Shown: positions 33,404 to 44,041, numbered from the stretch's first letter. The stretch is 64,000 nt of DNA from UBA1433 sp964581565 (GCA_964581565.1 CAZOOZ010000002.1:243200-307199); one strand, 5' to 3'. Numbers and translations are program-made. Notes: generated from the sequence alone by a model not told the origin.

Positions 33404-36400
33404 ATGTTGAATTTAATTACGGGCAGGCAGGGAACGGGTAAAAGCAGATACATATACGAGCAAATAGCCAATGACATCAAAGAAAAGAAAACAGTCTATT
33501 TGCTCATTCCCGAGCAATATAGTTTTCAAGCGGAAAAAGAAATTATCGATATTTTGGACACACCGGGTATGATGGGTGTTCACGTGCTCAGTTTTTCACG
33601 CCTTGCACACCAGCTGCTCAGTAAAGCGTCCAAAATGCAAAAACAACCTCTGAGCAAAAAAGCGGCTTTAATTGTCTTAAAGAAAATATTAATTGACGTA
33701 TCACCAAAGCTTACGATCTATTCAAAAAGCTGGATGCATGACGGACTCGGAGACATGATGCTGGGATGTATCAGTGAACTTAAGAAAAATCAAATAAAGC
33801 CAAGTCAGCTGACGTCTCTTGGCGAAGGTGAATTACTGAATAAAAAAATACGGGAAATTGAATGTATTTACGATGCATACGAAAACTACATCAATACCGG
33901 GTTTTACGATGCAGAAGATTTGATACAGCAGGCGAGCAGGGAAATCATCAAGGAAAACACTTTTAAAGATGTGCATGTCTATATCGACGGTTTCTACACG
34001 CTCGATAAACAGCGGCTTGCAATGCTGAAGCATATTCTTTCTCAGGCAGCAAGCGCGACGGTAGCGATTCGATACGAAGAAGAAGAGGATAGAGATGTTT
34101 TCTCAATTACAGAAAAATTCAAAAAAGATATTATCCGAATCGCCGAGGATGATCTCATTAAAATAAACAGCATGCATTTTCATGAAAAAAAGAATACCTC
34201 AAAGACTGTTTTACATATAGAAGAGAATATTTTTAAATATCATTTCAAAAAATTCACTTCCCATAACGACGAAGAGCTCCCGCAAGTTTATTTATTCAAC
34301 GACATGCAGCAGGAAGCAGCTTACACGGCACAGAAAATATTATCTCTTATGCAAACGAAGAATCTGCGTTATAAGGACATAGCAGTCTTTACAAATGATT
34401 TGGAAGGCTACATACCCCATGTGCAAAAGGCATTTGATGAGGTAAAGATACCTTATTTTATAGATGACCGGCATGATATTAAGCATAATTGCTTAGTGAG
34501 AATGATTCTTTCGCTGCTGAGCATGTTGCAGCATGGAAGTTTTTATTACAGAGATGTGTTTGAATTTTTAAAGACAGGGTTCAGCGCACTCAGTAATGAC
34601 GAAATCAATCTTTTTGAAAACTATGTCTTAAAATACGGTATCAAGAGAGAGCAGTATTTTAAAGAATTTCAAAAAGCGGATGCAAAAGATAAAAATAAAC
34701 TTAAAGAAATCAATAATATACGCGAAAAATTTGCCGGACAGATAAAAGATTGGCATGAGAAAAGCAAATCTTTAAAAACATATGACCAAATAGCTGAATT
34801 CGTTCATTCTATCATTGACAGTGATTCTATTATAAGCCGGCTCAATGACAACATCACATTCTGTGAAGAAAATGAGTTGTTTGTGGAAAGCTCCATCGAG
34901 CAGCAAATTATTCGTATCATAAACGAAAGCGTCGAATTTATTGATTATTTTCTAAAGGACCAGCCCGCAACCCTTGAAGAGTTTTACCAGGTTTTCAGGC
35001 AATCGATCAGCAGTGAAAATGCAGGGGTGTTGCCTATTGCATCCGACTGCATTATGGTCGGAGACTTTGCAAGAAGCAGAATATCCAGTATAAAAGTTGC
35101 CATAATTATCGGTGCAACTGAAGGGAATATGCCCAAAAAGATAACAGGAGAGGGAATTTTTACCCAAAAAGAAAAACAAATCCTCACGGAGAAAGGACTG
35201 AGCATTGCGGGAGAGTTGAAAAGCCACATCGCGAAAGAAAGGTTCTATATCTATAGCATCCTTTCAAAACCAAAAGAAAGTTTAATTCTCACGGCGCCGC
35301 TTTCAGACGAAAATGCGCAGGCGCTTGAGCTTTGCGCCGTTGCGCAGCAAATTTGTGCGATGTTCGGCGTTGCCCCGCTGCCTATTGGCGAAGAAGTTTT
35401 TTTTGTTACGACGCTCGAAGGCACTTATCAAAGCTTAATGACACGGTTAAGGCAAAGTATTCAAAACAAAAAAGCGCCTGATCAAGAAGTAATAGGCTTA
35501 TTTCATTGGTACAGCAAAAACGCACAATACGAAAAAAGAATTGACCTCGTAAAAAAAGCGTTGCAGTTTGATAATGCTACGGAGCAGCTTTCGAAAACAG
35601 ATATCAGAGGCATAAAATCAAATCCTTTTATTATCAGCGCAAGCAATATGAGCACATATGCCCACTGTCCGTTTAAATATTTTATGCAATATACACTAAA
35701 GCCCCAAAAGCGCGAATTGTGGGAAATCAACGCACTCGATATAGGCAATCTCATGCATATCACCGGAGAAGAATTCACAGAGCATGTTCTGCAAAGTCAC
35801 ATTGACTTAAAAAGTATCACCAGTGAAGAAATAGAAGAAATCATAGAAGAAATCATAGAAAAAAATGAGCAGGAATTTAGAAGCGGCGTGTTTGAATCGG
35901 ATAAATTAAACAATGCATTGTTCGCAAAAGCAAAACATGTCGCAAAGAAAACAATCAGTAAAATGGTGGAGCATATCAATGCATCCGAGTTCGCCATAGC
36001 AGGCAGCGAGATCGAGTTTGGAGAAGGAAAAAGCTATCCGGCAATTCCTGTAGCAAACATAGACGGTATCGATGTAAATGTTGAAGGCAAAATCGACCGT
36101 GTAGATACATTTGAGCAAAACGGCATCACTTATTTCAGAATTTTTGATTATAAAACAGGCAGCATCAATCTTGACTATACAAAAATTTATCACGGCCTTG
36201 AGCTGCAACTGAATTTGTATATGCTCTCATGTCTGGGCAGCCTGCAAGAAAGCAGGCCCGCCGGTATGTTTTATTATAAGTTTGCAAGTCCGATCGTTAA
36301 ATATAACGACGAAGTGGGCAGCGGTGAGGCATTAGCCGACAAAATCAACGAAGAAATGCGATATTTCGGAATTGCGGTCAATGATGATGATATTATTATG

Positions 36401-36733
36401 GCAATCGACCAAAACGCAAAAGATGATAAAGCCAAAGCATGCAGCACTATTTCTTATAGAGCCGACAACCGGCTGAAAGAGAGTGCCCATGTCTTTTCGC
36501 CGCACGAGATGCAATTACTCTTAAAACACAGCGCTGTGCTCGTAGAAAAATTTGCCAAAGAAATCTTATCGGGCAAAGTTGCGCCCAATCCGTATAAAAG
36601 TTCATGTACCTATTGTCCCTATAAAAAGGTATGTAATTTTGATAATTGTTTTGAAAAGAACTATTATAAAAAAATGGACAAGGTAAACAAAAAAACGATC
36701 ATAGAAAAAATAAAAGGTTGCAGCGATGAATAA
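33404..36733 (+). CDS. addB: AddB, ATP-dependent helicase/nuclease subunit B
   Basis: Subunit of the AddAB enzyme that resects double-strand breaks up to Chi. The 1109-residue protein opens with Walker A GRQGTGKS at 7-14. The nuclease core is around Asp915 (FDYKTGS). The iron-sulfur staple uses Cys755 (HCPFKY), Cys1068, Cys1071 and Cys1077 (CTYCPYKKVC), all present. Length is close to the Bacillus protein. GAGGCTGTT precedes the ATG. The last 8 bases overlap addA (ATGAATAA), so synthesis is coupled. Confidence 0.95.
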   Translation: MLNLITGRQGTGKSRYIYEQIANDIKEKKTVYLLIPEQYSFQAEKEIIDILDTPGMMGVHVLSFSRLAHQLLSKASKMQKQPLSKKAALIVLKKILIDVSPKLTIYSKSWMHDGLGDMMLGCISELKKNQIKPSQLTSLGEGELLNKKIREIECIYDAYENYINTGFYDAEDLIQQASREIIKENTFKDVHVYIDGFYTLDKQRLAMLKHILSQAASATVAIRYEEEEDRDVFSITEKFKKDIIRIAEDDLIKINSMHFHEKKNTSKTVLHIEENIFKYHFKKFTSHNDEELPQVYLFNDMQQEAAYTAQKILSLMQTKNLRYKDIAVFTNDLEGYIPHVQKAFDEVKIPYFIDDRHDIKHNCLVRMILSLLSMLQHGSFYYRDVFEFLKTGFSALSNDEINLFENYVLKYGIKREQYFKEFQKADAKDKNKLKEINNIREKFAGQIKDWHEKSKSLKTYDQIAEFVHSIIDSDSIISRLNDNITFCEENELFVESSIEQQIIRIINESVEFIDYFLKDQPATLEEFYQVFRQSISSENAGVLPIASDCIMVGDFARSRISSIKVAIIIGATEGNMPKKITGEGIFTQKEKQILTEKGLSIAGELKSHIAKERFYIYSILSKPKESLILTAPLSDENAQALELCAVAQQICAMFGVAPLPIGEEVFFVTTLEGTYQSLMTRLRQSIQNKKAPDQEVIGLFHWYSKNAQYEKRIDLVKKALQFDNATEQLSKTDIRGIKSNPFIISASNMSTYAHCPFKYFMQYTLKPQKRELWEINALDIGNLMHITGEEFTEHVLQSHIDLKSITSEEIEEIIEEIIEKNEQEFRSGVFESDKLNNALFAKAKHVAKKTISKMVEHINASEFAIAGSEIEFGEGKSYPAIPVANIDGIDVNVEGKIDRVDTFEQNGITYFRIFDYKTGSINLDYTKIYHGLELQLNLYMLSCLGSLQESRPAGMFYYKFASPIVKYNDEVGSGEALADKINEEMRYFGIAVNDDDIIMAIDQNAKDDKAKACSTISYRADNRLKESAHVFSPHEMQLLLKHSAVLVEKFAKEILSGKVAPNPYKSSCTYCPYKKVCNFDNCFEKNYYKKMDKVNKKTIIEKIKGCSDE

Positions 36734-39700
36734 AAAAAATGACATCCAAACTATGTCGTCTCTTATAGAGGAAGTCTTGATTAAAAATCAAGAACATATG
36801 ACCGCCGAGCAAAGAGAAGCGGTTTATGCGGGCGAAGAAAAAAATAAGAATATTTTAGTATCGGCAGCGGCAGGCAGCGGCAAAACTTATGTTCTGGTAC
36901 AACGCATCATTAAACTCATTGCAAAAGACAACAAAGATATCCGTAAAATGCTTCTGGCAACTTTTACCAATGCGGCGGCATCACAAATGAATAAAAAAAT
37001 ATATGATGCGCTCTCTAAACTTATTTATGAAGACGGTATCGACAGCCGGCATTTAAGAGAACAAACAGCCTATTTAAGCGGTGCGGATATCGGCACACTT
37101 CATTCGCTTTGTATCAAAATTATCAGAAATTATTTTTATGCGGTCAATGTGCCCTGTGATTTTTCTGTTATCGAAGGTGCGGATGAAGTTTTATTGCGTG
37201 CGGAAGCATTACAAGAAATTTTGGAGCAATTTTATGAAAAAGCGCAGAGTGATTTTTTGCAGCTCAGTGATATTTATACCACCTCATCGGGCATAGAAAG
37301 CTTAAAAGAGATCATTCTGCAGGCGTATGCCTATGCACAGAGCAGACCGGAAGGACTCCGCTGGTTCGAAAGCGAGGCCGAGTATTACAACATCTGCGAT
37401 GATCTAAATAAGAGTAAGTGGGCAGATGTTTTAAAAAACACATATGCAGAGCAGTTGTTGCAGGCAAAGAGGATGCAGCATCAAGCTGTGGAGCTGGCAG
37501 AAGCGCATATTGATGAAAAGAGTGCCGCGATTCTTGCAGGAGAAGAGCAGCAGATCAATCGTCTTCTTTCAAGCCTGCATGAAGGATTCGGCGCATTCGC
37601 CGCCGCGTCAAAAACTTATTCAACAGGCAGACTGGTTATTCCCAAATGCTATAACGGGGAAATCAAAGATAAAATCAAAGAAGCCAGAGATGCGGCAAAA
37701 GAACTGGTCAAGAACACGCGTGCGGCAATCGGTGGCTTCAACTTAGAAAAAGCCACAAAAGAGAACCAGAAAATATATACTATTTTAAAGGCGCTCTATA
37801 CTATAGTGCAGGCGTTTGACCGATTGTATACCGAAAAGAAATATAAAAGAAAAGTCATTACTTTCAATGATTGTGAGCACTTATGCTTGAAAATCTTACA
37901 ATCAGAAGATATTTCCCAAGAAATAAAAAACAATTATGATTATGTTTTTATCGACGAATATCAGGATATCAGTATATTGCAGGAAGAACTACTCAAAAAA
38001 ATCTGCAAAGATGATAATTTGTTTATGGTTGGTGATGTCAAGCAAAGCATTTATCGTTTTCGTTTGGCTGAAGCAGATATTTTTAACACAAAATACGAAG
38101 AATACCGCAAAGAAAACAATGAAAATGAATTGATTATTTTAAATAAAAATTTTAGAAGCAGTCAAAATGTAATCAACTGCGTCAATGCCATTTTCAGCGA
38201 AATCATGAGTAAAGATTCCGCGCATATCGATTATGATGCCGATGCGAAACTTGTCTTTGCAAGAGATGATAGCGCGGCTGGAGAAAAGACCGAAATCTAT
38301 TTATTTACGAAGGATGCTGCAAATCAAGAAGCTGACGATCAAATCGAAAAAAACAATCACATTTTCGATGATGAGATAGATGAATACGAATCTGCGGAGC
38401 TGGAAGCGCACAGCACGGCAGAGGTCATATCCCGGCTCTTGGATACGCAAATCTACGATAAAAAGCTTGGTACAAACAGAGACATCACCTATGGGGATAT
38501 CGTCATTTTACTCGCCAGCCCAAATGTCGATGCACCTTGTTATTTAGATATCTTTGCGCAAAACAATATCCCGGCTTTTTATGATACGGGCAAAGATTAT
38601 TTTGATAATATGGAAGTGAATCTCATGATGAGTTTTCTCTCTGTTATCGATAATGATGATTTAGATATTGAGCTCATTGCTCTGATGAGAGCGCCTTTTT
38701 TTGATTTTAAACTCAGTGAAATGATTCAAATCAGAAAAGAACACCAAAAAGGCTTTTTTTATGAAGCGGTAAAAGCCTATATGTCTGCCTGCGATAATGT
38801 TCTCAGCCAAAAACTTGTGCATTTTTATGAAAGCATTAAAACTTACAGAGAAAAGAGCAAATATCTGAGTATTTATGATCTGCTTTATTTGATCTATCAA
38901 CAAACAGGGTATTACGAATATGCGTCTCTACTGGAATACGGAAACTACAGGAGAGATAATCTGACCTTGCTTTTGAGCCTTGCAAAAAAATATGAAAAGA
39001 GCGGCGGGGCAGGGTTGTTCGGGTTTATTCGCCTTATAGAAAAAACAAAACAAGCACAGGCAGACCAGTTTGCGGGGACATCAGTAAAACAAAGCGGCAA
39101 CGCGGTTAAAATTATGAGTATACATAAAAGCAAGGGGTTGGAGTTCCCGATCGTTATATTAGGCAGAACATCAAAGCGATTCAATACCGATGATCTCAAA
39201 AAGGAAATGATATACCATAAAACTTTAGGCGTCGGTGCCACCTACTACGATATGAATCTTGGCTATAAGTGTGACAGCTTTGCAAAAACAGCCATCAAAG
39301 CCGTCGTTTATGATGAAATGATGGCTGAGCAGATGCGGCTTTTATATGTGGCTCTCACGCGGGCAGAAGAACGACTCATTATTACTTCGCTCATCGATGA
39401 AGACAAACTGGAAAGCAGAAAGAAGCAGTGGAGCAGAGAGGTCAGCAGTTTCGAGACAAAAAAATTAAATTCATTTATTAATTTCATAATGTATGCTATT
39501 ATGCATAAAGATTGTGCTTATAATAAAGACATATTTAATCTTACTGTGCAGGCGAGTGTGGTAAGCGGCATCAAAACAAAAAAGAGCCTTACAAAAAAAC
39601 AAATTTTAAAATTGCTTGAAAATAAGGACGCAAAAGAGCTTGACAAAAAGATAGAGGAAAAATTAAATTGGCGCTATAAATATGAGCAAAGTTTAATGAT

Positions 39701-40343
39701 TCCTCAAAAAACAACGGTAACCCAGCTCAAGCAAGAGGCGTATTCTTCTAAAAAGAAGACGGTATCTTTTGAAAATATCGATGAAAACAACATATCACCG
39801 TTGCGCAGAGGAATCATCGTGCATTATATCTTGCAGTCGGTGTCTTTGGATGCATTGAAAAATGCATCGTGCGGCGAGGTATATTTAACAAATTATGTGC
39901 AACAGCTCATACAGGATGGTATCATCAGTGCGAAAGAGCAAGAAAGTATTGACATATCTATGCTGGCAAAATTTTTTGCATCCGATATAGGAAGAAAATT
40001 GCTTACTGCAAAAGATGTGCAAAGAGAAGTTGAGTTTTATTACACCCTCAAAGCAAACGAAATTGACGAAAATGTACAAAGCGACGAAAAATTATATATA
40101 CAGGGAGTCATCGACTGCATCTTCAGCGATGAAGAGAACACGTATATACTGGATTATAAAACGGATAGCTATTACAATGATGAAAGTAAAAAAGAAAAAA
40201 TAAAAACATATACCCTTCAGCTGCAGATGTATAAAAAAGCATATGAAGAAATTATGCAGGTAAAACAGCTAAAAAGCGTAATTTGCTTTATAAATATGGG
40301 AGAAAATATTATAATCGACACGGAAGTAAAAATGAATGAATGA
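36726..40343 (+). CDS. addA: AddA, ATP-dependent helicase/nuclease subunit A
   Basis: A UvrD-like 3'-5' helicase plus nuclease, 1205 residues. Walker A AAAGSGKT is at 47-54. FIDEYQD is the Walker B region, and GDVKQSIYRFRLAE, MSIHKSKGLEFP and LYVALTRAEE are later helicase motifs. The C-terminal RecB-type nuclease holds Asp1143-Tyr-Lys1145 (ILDYKTDS). It overlaps addB at its start and ispE at its end by 8 bases each. Confidence 0.96.
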   Translation: MNKKNDIQTMSSLIEEVLIKNQEHMTAEQREAVYAGEEKNKNILVSAAAGSGKTYVLVQRIIKLIAKDNKDIRKMLLATFTNAAASQMNKKIYDALSKLIYEDGIDSRHLREQTAYLSGADIGTLHSLCIKIIRNYFYAVNVPCDFSVIEGADEVLLRAEALQEILEQFYEKAQSDFLQLSDIYTTSSGIESLKEIILQAYAYAQSRPEGLRWFESEAEYYNICDDLNKSKWADVLKNTYAEQLLQAKRMQHQAVELAEAHIDEKSAAILAGEEQQINRLLSSLHEGFGAFAAASKTYSTGRLVIPKCYNGEIKDKIKEARDAAKELVKNTRAAIGGFNLEKATKENQKIYTILKALYTIVQAFDRLYTEKKYKRKVITFNDCEHLCLKILQSEDISQEIKNNYDYVFIDEYQDISILQEELLKKICKDDNLFMVGDVKQSIYRFRLAEADIFNTKYEEYRKENNENELIILNKNFRSSQNVINCVNAIFSEIMSKDSAHIDYDADAKLVFARDDSAAGEKTEIYLFTKDAANQEADDQIEKNNHIFDDEIDEYESAELEAHSTAEVISRLLDTQIYDKKLGTNRDITYGDIVILLASPNVDAPCYLDIFAQNNIPAFYDTGKDYFDNMEVNLMMSFLSVIDNDDLDIELIALMRAPFFDFKLSEMIQIRKEHQKGFFYEAVKAYMSACDNVLSQKLVHFYESIKTYREKSKYLSIYDLLYLIYQQTGYYEYASLLEYGNYRRDNLTLLLSLAKKYEKSGGAGLFGFIRLIEKTKQAQADQFAGTSVKQSGNAVKIMSIHKSKGLEFPIVILGRTSKRFNTDDLKKEMIYHKTLGVGATYYDMNLGYKCDSFAKTAIKAVVYDEMMAEQMRLLYVALTRAEERLIITSLIDEDKLESRKKQWSREVSSFETKKLNSFINFIMYAIMHKDCAYNKDIFNLTVQASVVSGIKTKKSLTKKQILKLLENKDAKELDKKIEEKLNWRYKYEQSLMIPQKTTVTQLKQEAYSSKKKTVSFENIDENNISPLRRGIIVHYILQSVSLDALKNASCGEVYLTNYVQQLIQDGIISAKEQESIDISMLAKFFASDIGRKLLTAKDVQREVEFYYTLKANEIDENVQSDEKLYIQGVIDCIFSDEENTYILDYKTDSYYNDESKKEKIKTYTLQLQMYKKAYEEIMQVKQLKSVICFINMGENIIIDTEVKMNE

Positions 40344-41187
40344 AATAAAATTAAAATCATATGCTAAAATTAACCTATGCTTAAATGTGATCCGCAGATT
40401 GCCGAATGATTATCATCAAATATCATCTCTCATGCAGAGAGTACGGCTTTATGACGAAGTGCATGTGAAAAACAATCAAGAAACAGTGACTGTTCACACA
40501 AATCTTGATGAATTAAATAATGAACTCGATACGAATACGGCGCTGCTTGCGGCAAAATATTATTTTGACTATACGAGTGTCAGTGGCGGAGCCGATATAC
40601 TGATTATAAAACATATTCCCCATATGGCAGGCTTAGGCGGAAGCAGCAGCAATGCGGCTACCGTAATCAATGCGTTGGACAAGCTTTATAACACGAACCT
40701 GACATACGAAGAAAAAGTAAAAATAGGTATTCAAGTAGGCTGTGATGTTCCGTTCTTCTTTGGAAGCGCGACATCGCTAATTGCCGGAATCGGGGAACAT
40801 ATCACACAAAAAAAGGGACTCAGTGATTATTATGTGATCATTATAAAGCCCTCGTTTGGGATTCCTACAAAAGAAGCCTATGAAGCGCTAGATCCAAAAC
40901 AACTTTATGTGCATTGCGATGCGGATCAGTTGTATGAAGCATATGTTCGAAAGAATTACGGCATCATAAGAGAGCATACCCATAACACATTTGAAAAATT
41001 TATCGGGCAGAAAGAAGATATTTGCACTATAAAAAATGAACTTTTAAAACATGAAGCCATTGCTGCGTTAATGAGCGGAAGCGGCTCCAGCGTGTTTGGT
41101 ATTTTTGCCGATGCAGAAAAATGCAGTATAGCTTATAACAATTTGAAAAGAAAATATGATAAAATATATCAAACCATGTTTGGATGA
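40336..41187 (+). CDS. ispE: IspE, 4-diphosphocytidyl-2-C-methyl-D-erythritol kinase
   Basis: A GHMP kinase of the MEP isoprenoid pathway, 283 residues. The opening IKLKSYAKINLCLNV has catalytic Lys11. The ATP loop is GLGGSSSNAA at 99-108 (most IspE have GLGGGSS). Asp137 in GCDVPFF is the catalytic base. SGSGSSVFGIF is the third GHMP motif. Translation is coupled to addA (ATGAATGA). It shows the organism makes isoprenoids by the MEP route. The gene ends 5 bases from convergent lspA. Confidence 0.95.
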   Translation: MNEIKLKSYAKINLCLNVIRRLPNDYHQISSLMQRVRLYDEVHVKNNQETVTVHTNLDELNNELDTNTALLAAKYYFDYTSVSGGADILIIKHIPHMAGLGGSSSNAATVINALDKLYNTNLTYEEKVKIGIQVGCDVPFFFGSATSLIAGIGEHITQKKGLSDYYVIIIKPSFGIPTKEAYEALDPKQLYVHCDADQLYEAYVRKNYGIIREHTHNTFEKFIGQKEDICTIKNELLKHEAIAALMSGSGSSVFGIFADAEKCSIAYNNLKRKYDKIYQTMFG

Positions 41188-41192
41188 AACTC

Positions 41193-41654
41193 TTATTTTA
41201 ATAAGTCTTTTTCAAAAATAAGAACACTTAGAATTAACAAAATGGTACCTATCGTAATAAAAATATCTGCGACATTAAAAATAGCGAAACCAATAAGCCG
41301 AAAATCAAACATGTCAACCACATAACCAGAACGGATTCTATTGATTAAATTGCCGATGCCGCCACCGATAATAAAGGTAATCGCCAAGTTGCTCAATAAA
41401 AATTTTTTATTTTTGATGATGCTATAAACCAAGTAGCATAGCAGCAACAGTAAAAAAACAGCGGTGAGGATAATTAAAAAATTTTGTCTGTCTCTAAATA
41501 TTGAAAAAGCCGCACCGGTATTTTCAGTATAAGTGAGATGAAATATATTATTTATGAGAGGATAAGTTGAGACGGGAGCTAAAAATTTTACAGCTAAATA
41601 TTTAGTAGCCCAATCCAGCAGTAATATCGCTATAAAAATAAAAAAATACAGCAT
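41193..41654 (-). CDS. lspA: Lipoprotein signal peptidase (signal peptidase II)
   Basis: A 153-residue membrane aspartyl protease that cuts signal peptides of lipoproteins before the lipidated Cys. Four membrane segments are visible. The family motifs TYTENTGAAFSIF and GGIGNLINRIRSGYVVDMFDF, then FNVADIFI, supply the two catalytic Asp residues. GAGG lies before ATG 41654. The clostripain-like lipoprotein in this window would be one of its substrates. Confidence 0.95.
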   Translation of the reverse strand: MLYFFIFIAILLLDWATKYLAVKFLAPVSTYPLINNIFHLTYTENTGAAFSIFRDRQNFLIILTAVFLLLLLCYLVYSIIKNKKFLLSNLAITFIIGGGIGNLINRIRSGYVVDMFDFRLIGFAIFNVADIFITIGTILLILSVLIFEKDLLK

Positions 41655-41691
41655 ATTGACCTCAAAGATACATGATTTTTTTATTATATCA

Positions 41692-41700
41692 CAGTTTAAG
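41692..41700 (-). promoter_or_regulatory. Extended -10 promoter of lspA
   Basis: On the - strand, TGATATAAT, a perfect extended -10 (TATAAT at 41692-41697) without a recognisable -35, about 40 bases before the lspA start. Confidence 0.5.
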
Positions 41701-41737
41701 AATTTATGATTATTTTTAATAAAGAAAGAAAAACGGA

Positions 41738-43054
41738 ATGAAGAAAATCAAAATTAACAAGAAGTATTTCAGTATCAGCATGTATGCCGCATTTGCGCTA
41801 TGTGTTGTTGTGCTGTTTTTGCTTTTAATCTACAACATATCCGATGTGGGCAATGCTGTAAAAAATGTTTTTCATTTTATTTATTCTCTTTTGCGACCTG
41901 TTATATGGGGATTTGTACTCGCTTATATATTAAATAAACCCACTATTTTTTTTAATAAAAATTTGCTTAAAATAAAAAAATTCTATATTCCCATGCGGGC
42001 GCGTAAAGTAATCTCGGTTATCATCTCGCTTCTTTTGTTTTTAACGATTGTTTTTTTGATTATTTATTTTGCGATACCAGGTGTTGTGGACAGTATCAGT
42101 CAGATCATTGTCAACATCCCTCAGTATATTGAAAAAGCGAATACGCTTGCAAATAAATTTTTGGTAGATGAACATTTTATAAACGTTCTGGCATTTTTCG
42201 ATGTGGATATCACAGATTCACAAAGTATTAATAATCTCATTACAACTTGGTGGACAGATTTGCAGGGTGTATTAGAAAAAATAGCGAATTATTTTGTAAA
42301 TTTTGTTATTACGACCGGTACTGCGCTTACGAATATGTTTTTGGCGATCTTTTTTGCTATTTATATGCTCGTTGATAAAGAACGTTTGATTAGTCAGATA
42401 ACAAGGTTGACAAAAAAAGTCTCGGCGAAATTTTTCTACAGAACAAAATATGTTTTGATGCTGCTCGATGAAATGTTTTATACATTTTTGACCGGCAAAG
42501 CGCTCTGTTCACTGATTATTATCATTTTGGTATTAATACCTTGCTTGATACTTCGGATTAATTATGCGAGCCTGATTGCCATTATTGTCGGTGTCACGAA
42601 TATGATCCCTATTTTTGGTCCGCTTATAGGTTCGATTCCCGCAATACTTCTTGCGATGCTGACTGCGCCGATAAACGGACTCTGGGTACTGATCATCATT
42701 ATTGTGGCACAGCAGATTGAATCAAATATACTGGAACCCAAAATTTTGGGAGACTCTATCGGTATCAATGCTTTTTGGGTGATTTTTTCCATTGTTATAT
42801 TCGGTAAGTTCTGGGGTGTAACGGGAATGTTGCTGGCAGTACCGATTTTCGGAGTTTTGCGAATTTTATTCAAAGATTTGCTGCGCCGTCCGGTAACAGA
42901 GACAAAAAAAGAAGAATTAATTTTTGAAAAAGAGCTCTTAGACATAAAAATTGCAAGATTCTACAGAGAAAAAGAGTATTCTAAAAGAAGTAAAAAAGAA
43001 TTTAAGCTTTTGCAAAAGAGCTTACGCAAAAAAAGAGAAAAAAATTTAGACTAA
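41738..43054 (+). CDS. AI-2E family (UPF0118) membrane permease
   Basis: A 438-residue protein with about eight membrane segments of the PerM/TqsA family. Diagnostic segments are RPVIWGFVLAYILNKP near the start, the long amphipathic middle region, and GVTNMIPIFGPLIGSIPA in the C-terminal half. Members export AI-2 or exchange Na+/H+; the substrate is unknown. The last 50 residues are strikingly basic and helical (KKEFKLLQKSLRKKREK) and would lie in the cytoplasm. It is followed after 16 bases by the patatin gene. Confidence 0.88.
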   Translation: MKKIKINKKYFSISMYAAFALCVVVLFLLLIYNISDVGNAVKNVFHFIYSLLRPVIWGFVLAYILNKPTIFFNKNLLKIKKFYIPMRARKVISVIISLLLFLTIVFLIIYFAIPGVVDSISQIIVNIPQYIEKANTLANKFLVDEHFINVLAFFDVDITDSQSINNLITTWWTDLQGVLEKIANYFVNFVITTGTALTNMFLAIFFAIYMLVDKERLISQITRLTKKVSAKFFYRTKYVLMLLDEMFYTFLTGKALCSLIIIILVLIPCLILRINYASLIAIIVGVTNMIPIFGPLIGSIPAILLAMLTAPINGLWVLIIIIVAQQIESNILEPKILGDSIGINAFWVIFSIVIFGKFWGVTGMLLAVPIFGVLRILFKDLLRRPVTETKKEELIFEKELLDIKIARFYREKEYSKRSKKEFKLLQKSLRKKREKNLD

Positions 43055-43070
43055 GGAGCAAAATGACTGG

Positions 43071-43961
43071 ATGAACGACTTTGAAGAAATAAAAAAGATT
43101 TTTTCAACAAAAATCAAGGAATTATATCAGCCGCAGTGGGGACTCTGTCTAAGTGGCGGGGGCATGCGCGGCATGGCGCATATCGGTGTTATCAAAGCGC
43201 TTGAAGAAAATAATTTATATCCTGATTTAATTGCGGGTACATCTGCGGGCAGCATGATCGGTGCGGCGTATGCACTTGGTATGAAGGCAGAGGAAATAAA
43301 AGATTTTTTTCTGGGACTTAAATTTAAAGATATGATTAAAAAACAAAAAAAAGATATCAGAAAAACAAATATAGTAGAAATCTTCGAACACATCGGAGAA
43401 GTTCGAAAGAATTTATCAATCTCTTTTGACGGCGGCATTCTGGAACGCGTTGCAGCCGAGCTGCTGGAAGATAAATCGTTTGAGGATACTCTGATTCCAT
43501 TTTATGCCGTTGCAACAGATCTCACTAATGTTAAAGAAGTCATCTTTGAGAGCGGAAAACTGACCACAGCGTGCAGGGCAAGTGCTTCTATCCCGGGGGT
43601 CTTTACACCTTATATAAAGGATGATATAATTTTAGTAGACGGATTTGTATTAAATAACCTGCCTGCAGATGTTCTCCGAGCAAAAGGAGCGAAAATCGTT
43701 TTGAGTATAAATCTAAAAGCATTCGGCAGTCATGGGGCGAAAAGTGCGAAATTCTCGGATGTTGTCAGCTCAACAATAGATATTATGTCTAATGCGTCTG
43801 CCATAAAAGGTATAGAAGACTCCGATTTGGTCATTGAGCCCGACTTAAGTGAATACAGTACATATACCATGGGTGAAGACAACATGAAAAAAATGTATGA
43901 AATCGGCTATGAGGCGGCTTTAAAAAGGATGAGCGATATTGCAGCATTGTTTATGCAATAA
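43071..43961 (+). CDS. Patatin-like phospholipase
   Basis: A 296-residue serine acyl hydrolase. The oxyanion loop is LSGGGMRGMAHIG (about residues 26-38), the nucleophile elbow GTSAGS (Ser near 57) and the catalytic Asp lies in LVDGFVLNN. No signal peptide, so it is intracellular, like the RssA/YchK group; it probably hydrolyses phospholipids or acyl esters. AAGGAG lies 12 bases before ATG 43071, rather far; a three-codon ORF (ATG 43063) sits at the ideal distance and its stop overlaps this start (ATGA), suggesting reinitiation. Confidence 0.88.
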   Translation: MNDFEEIKKIFSTKIKELYQPQWGLCLSGGGMRGMAHIGVIKALEENNLYPDLIAGTSAGSMIGAAYALGMKAEEIKDFFLGLKFKDMIKKQKKDIRKTNIVEIFEHIGEVRKNLSISFDGGILERVAAELLEDKSFEDTLIPFYAVATDLTNVKEVIFESGKLTTACRASASIPGVFTPYIKDDIILVDGFVLNNLPADVLRAKGAKIVLSINLKAFGSHGAKSAKFSDVVSSTIDIMSNASAIKGIEDSDLVIEPDLSEYSTYTMGEDNMKKMYEIGYEAALKRMSDIAALFMQ

Positions 43962-44041
43962 ATCAAATTAAAAAAAAGAATAAACTACCCCAAAAAATTA
44001 CAAAATATTATCGTATTTATATAATAAAAGTAAATATATAT

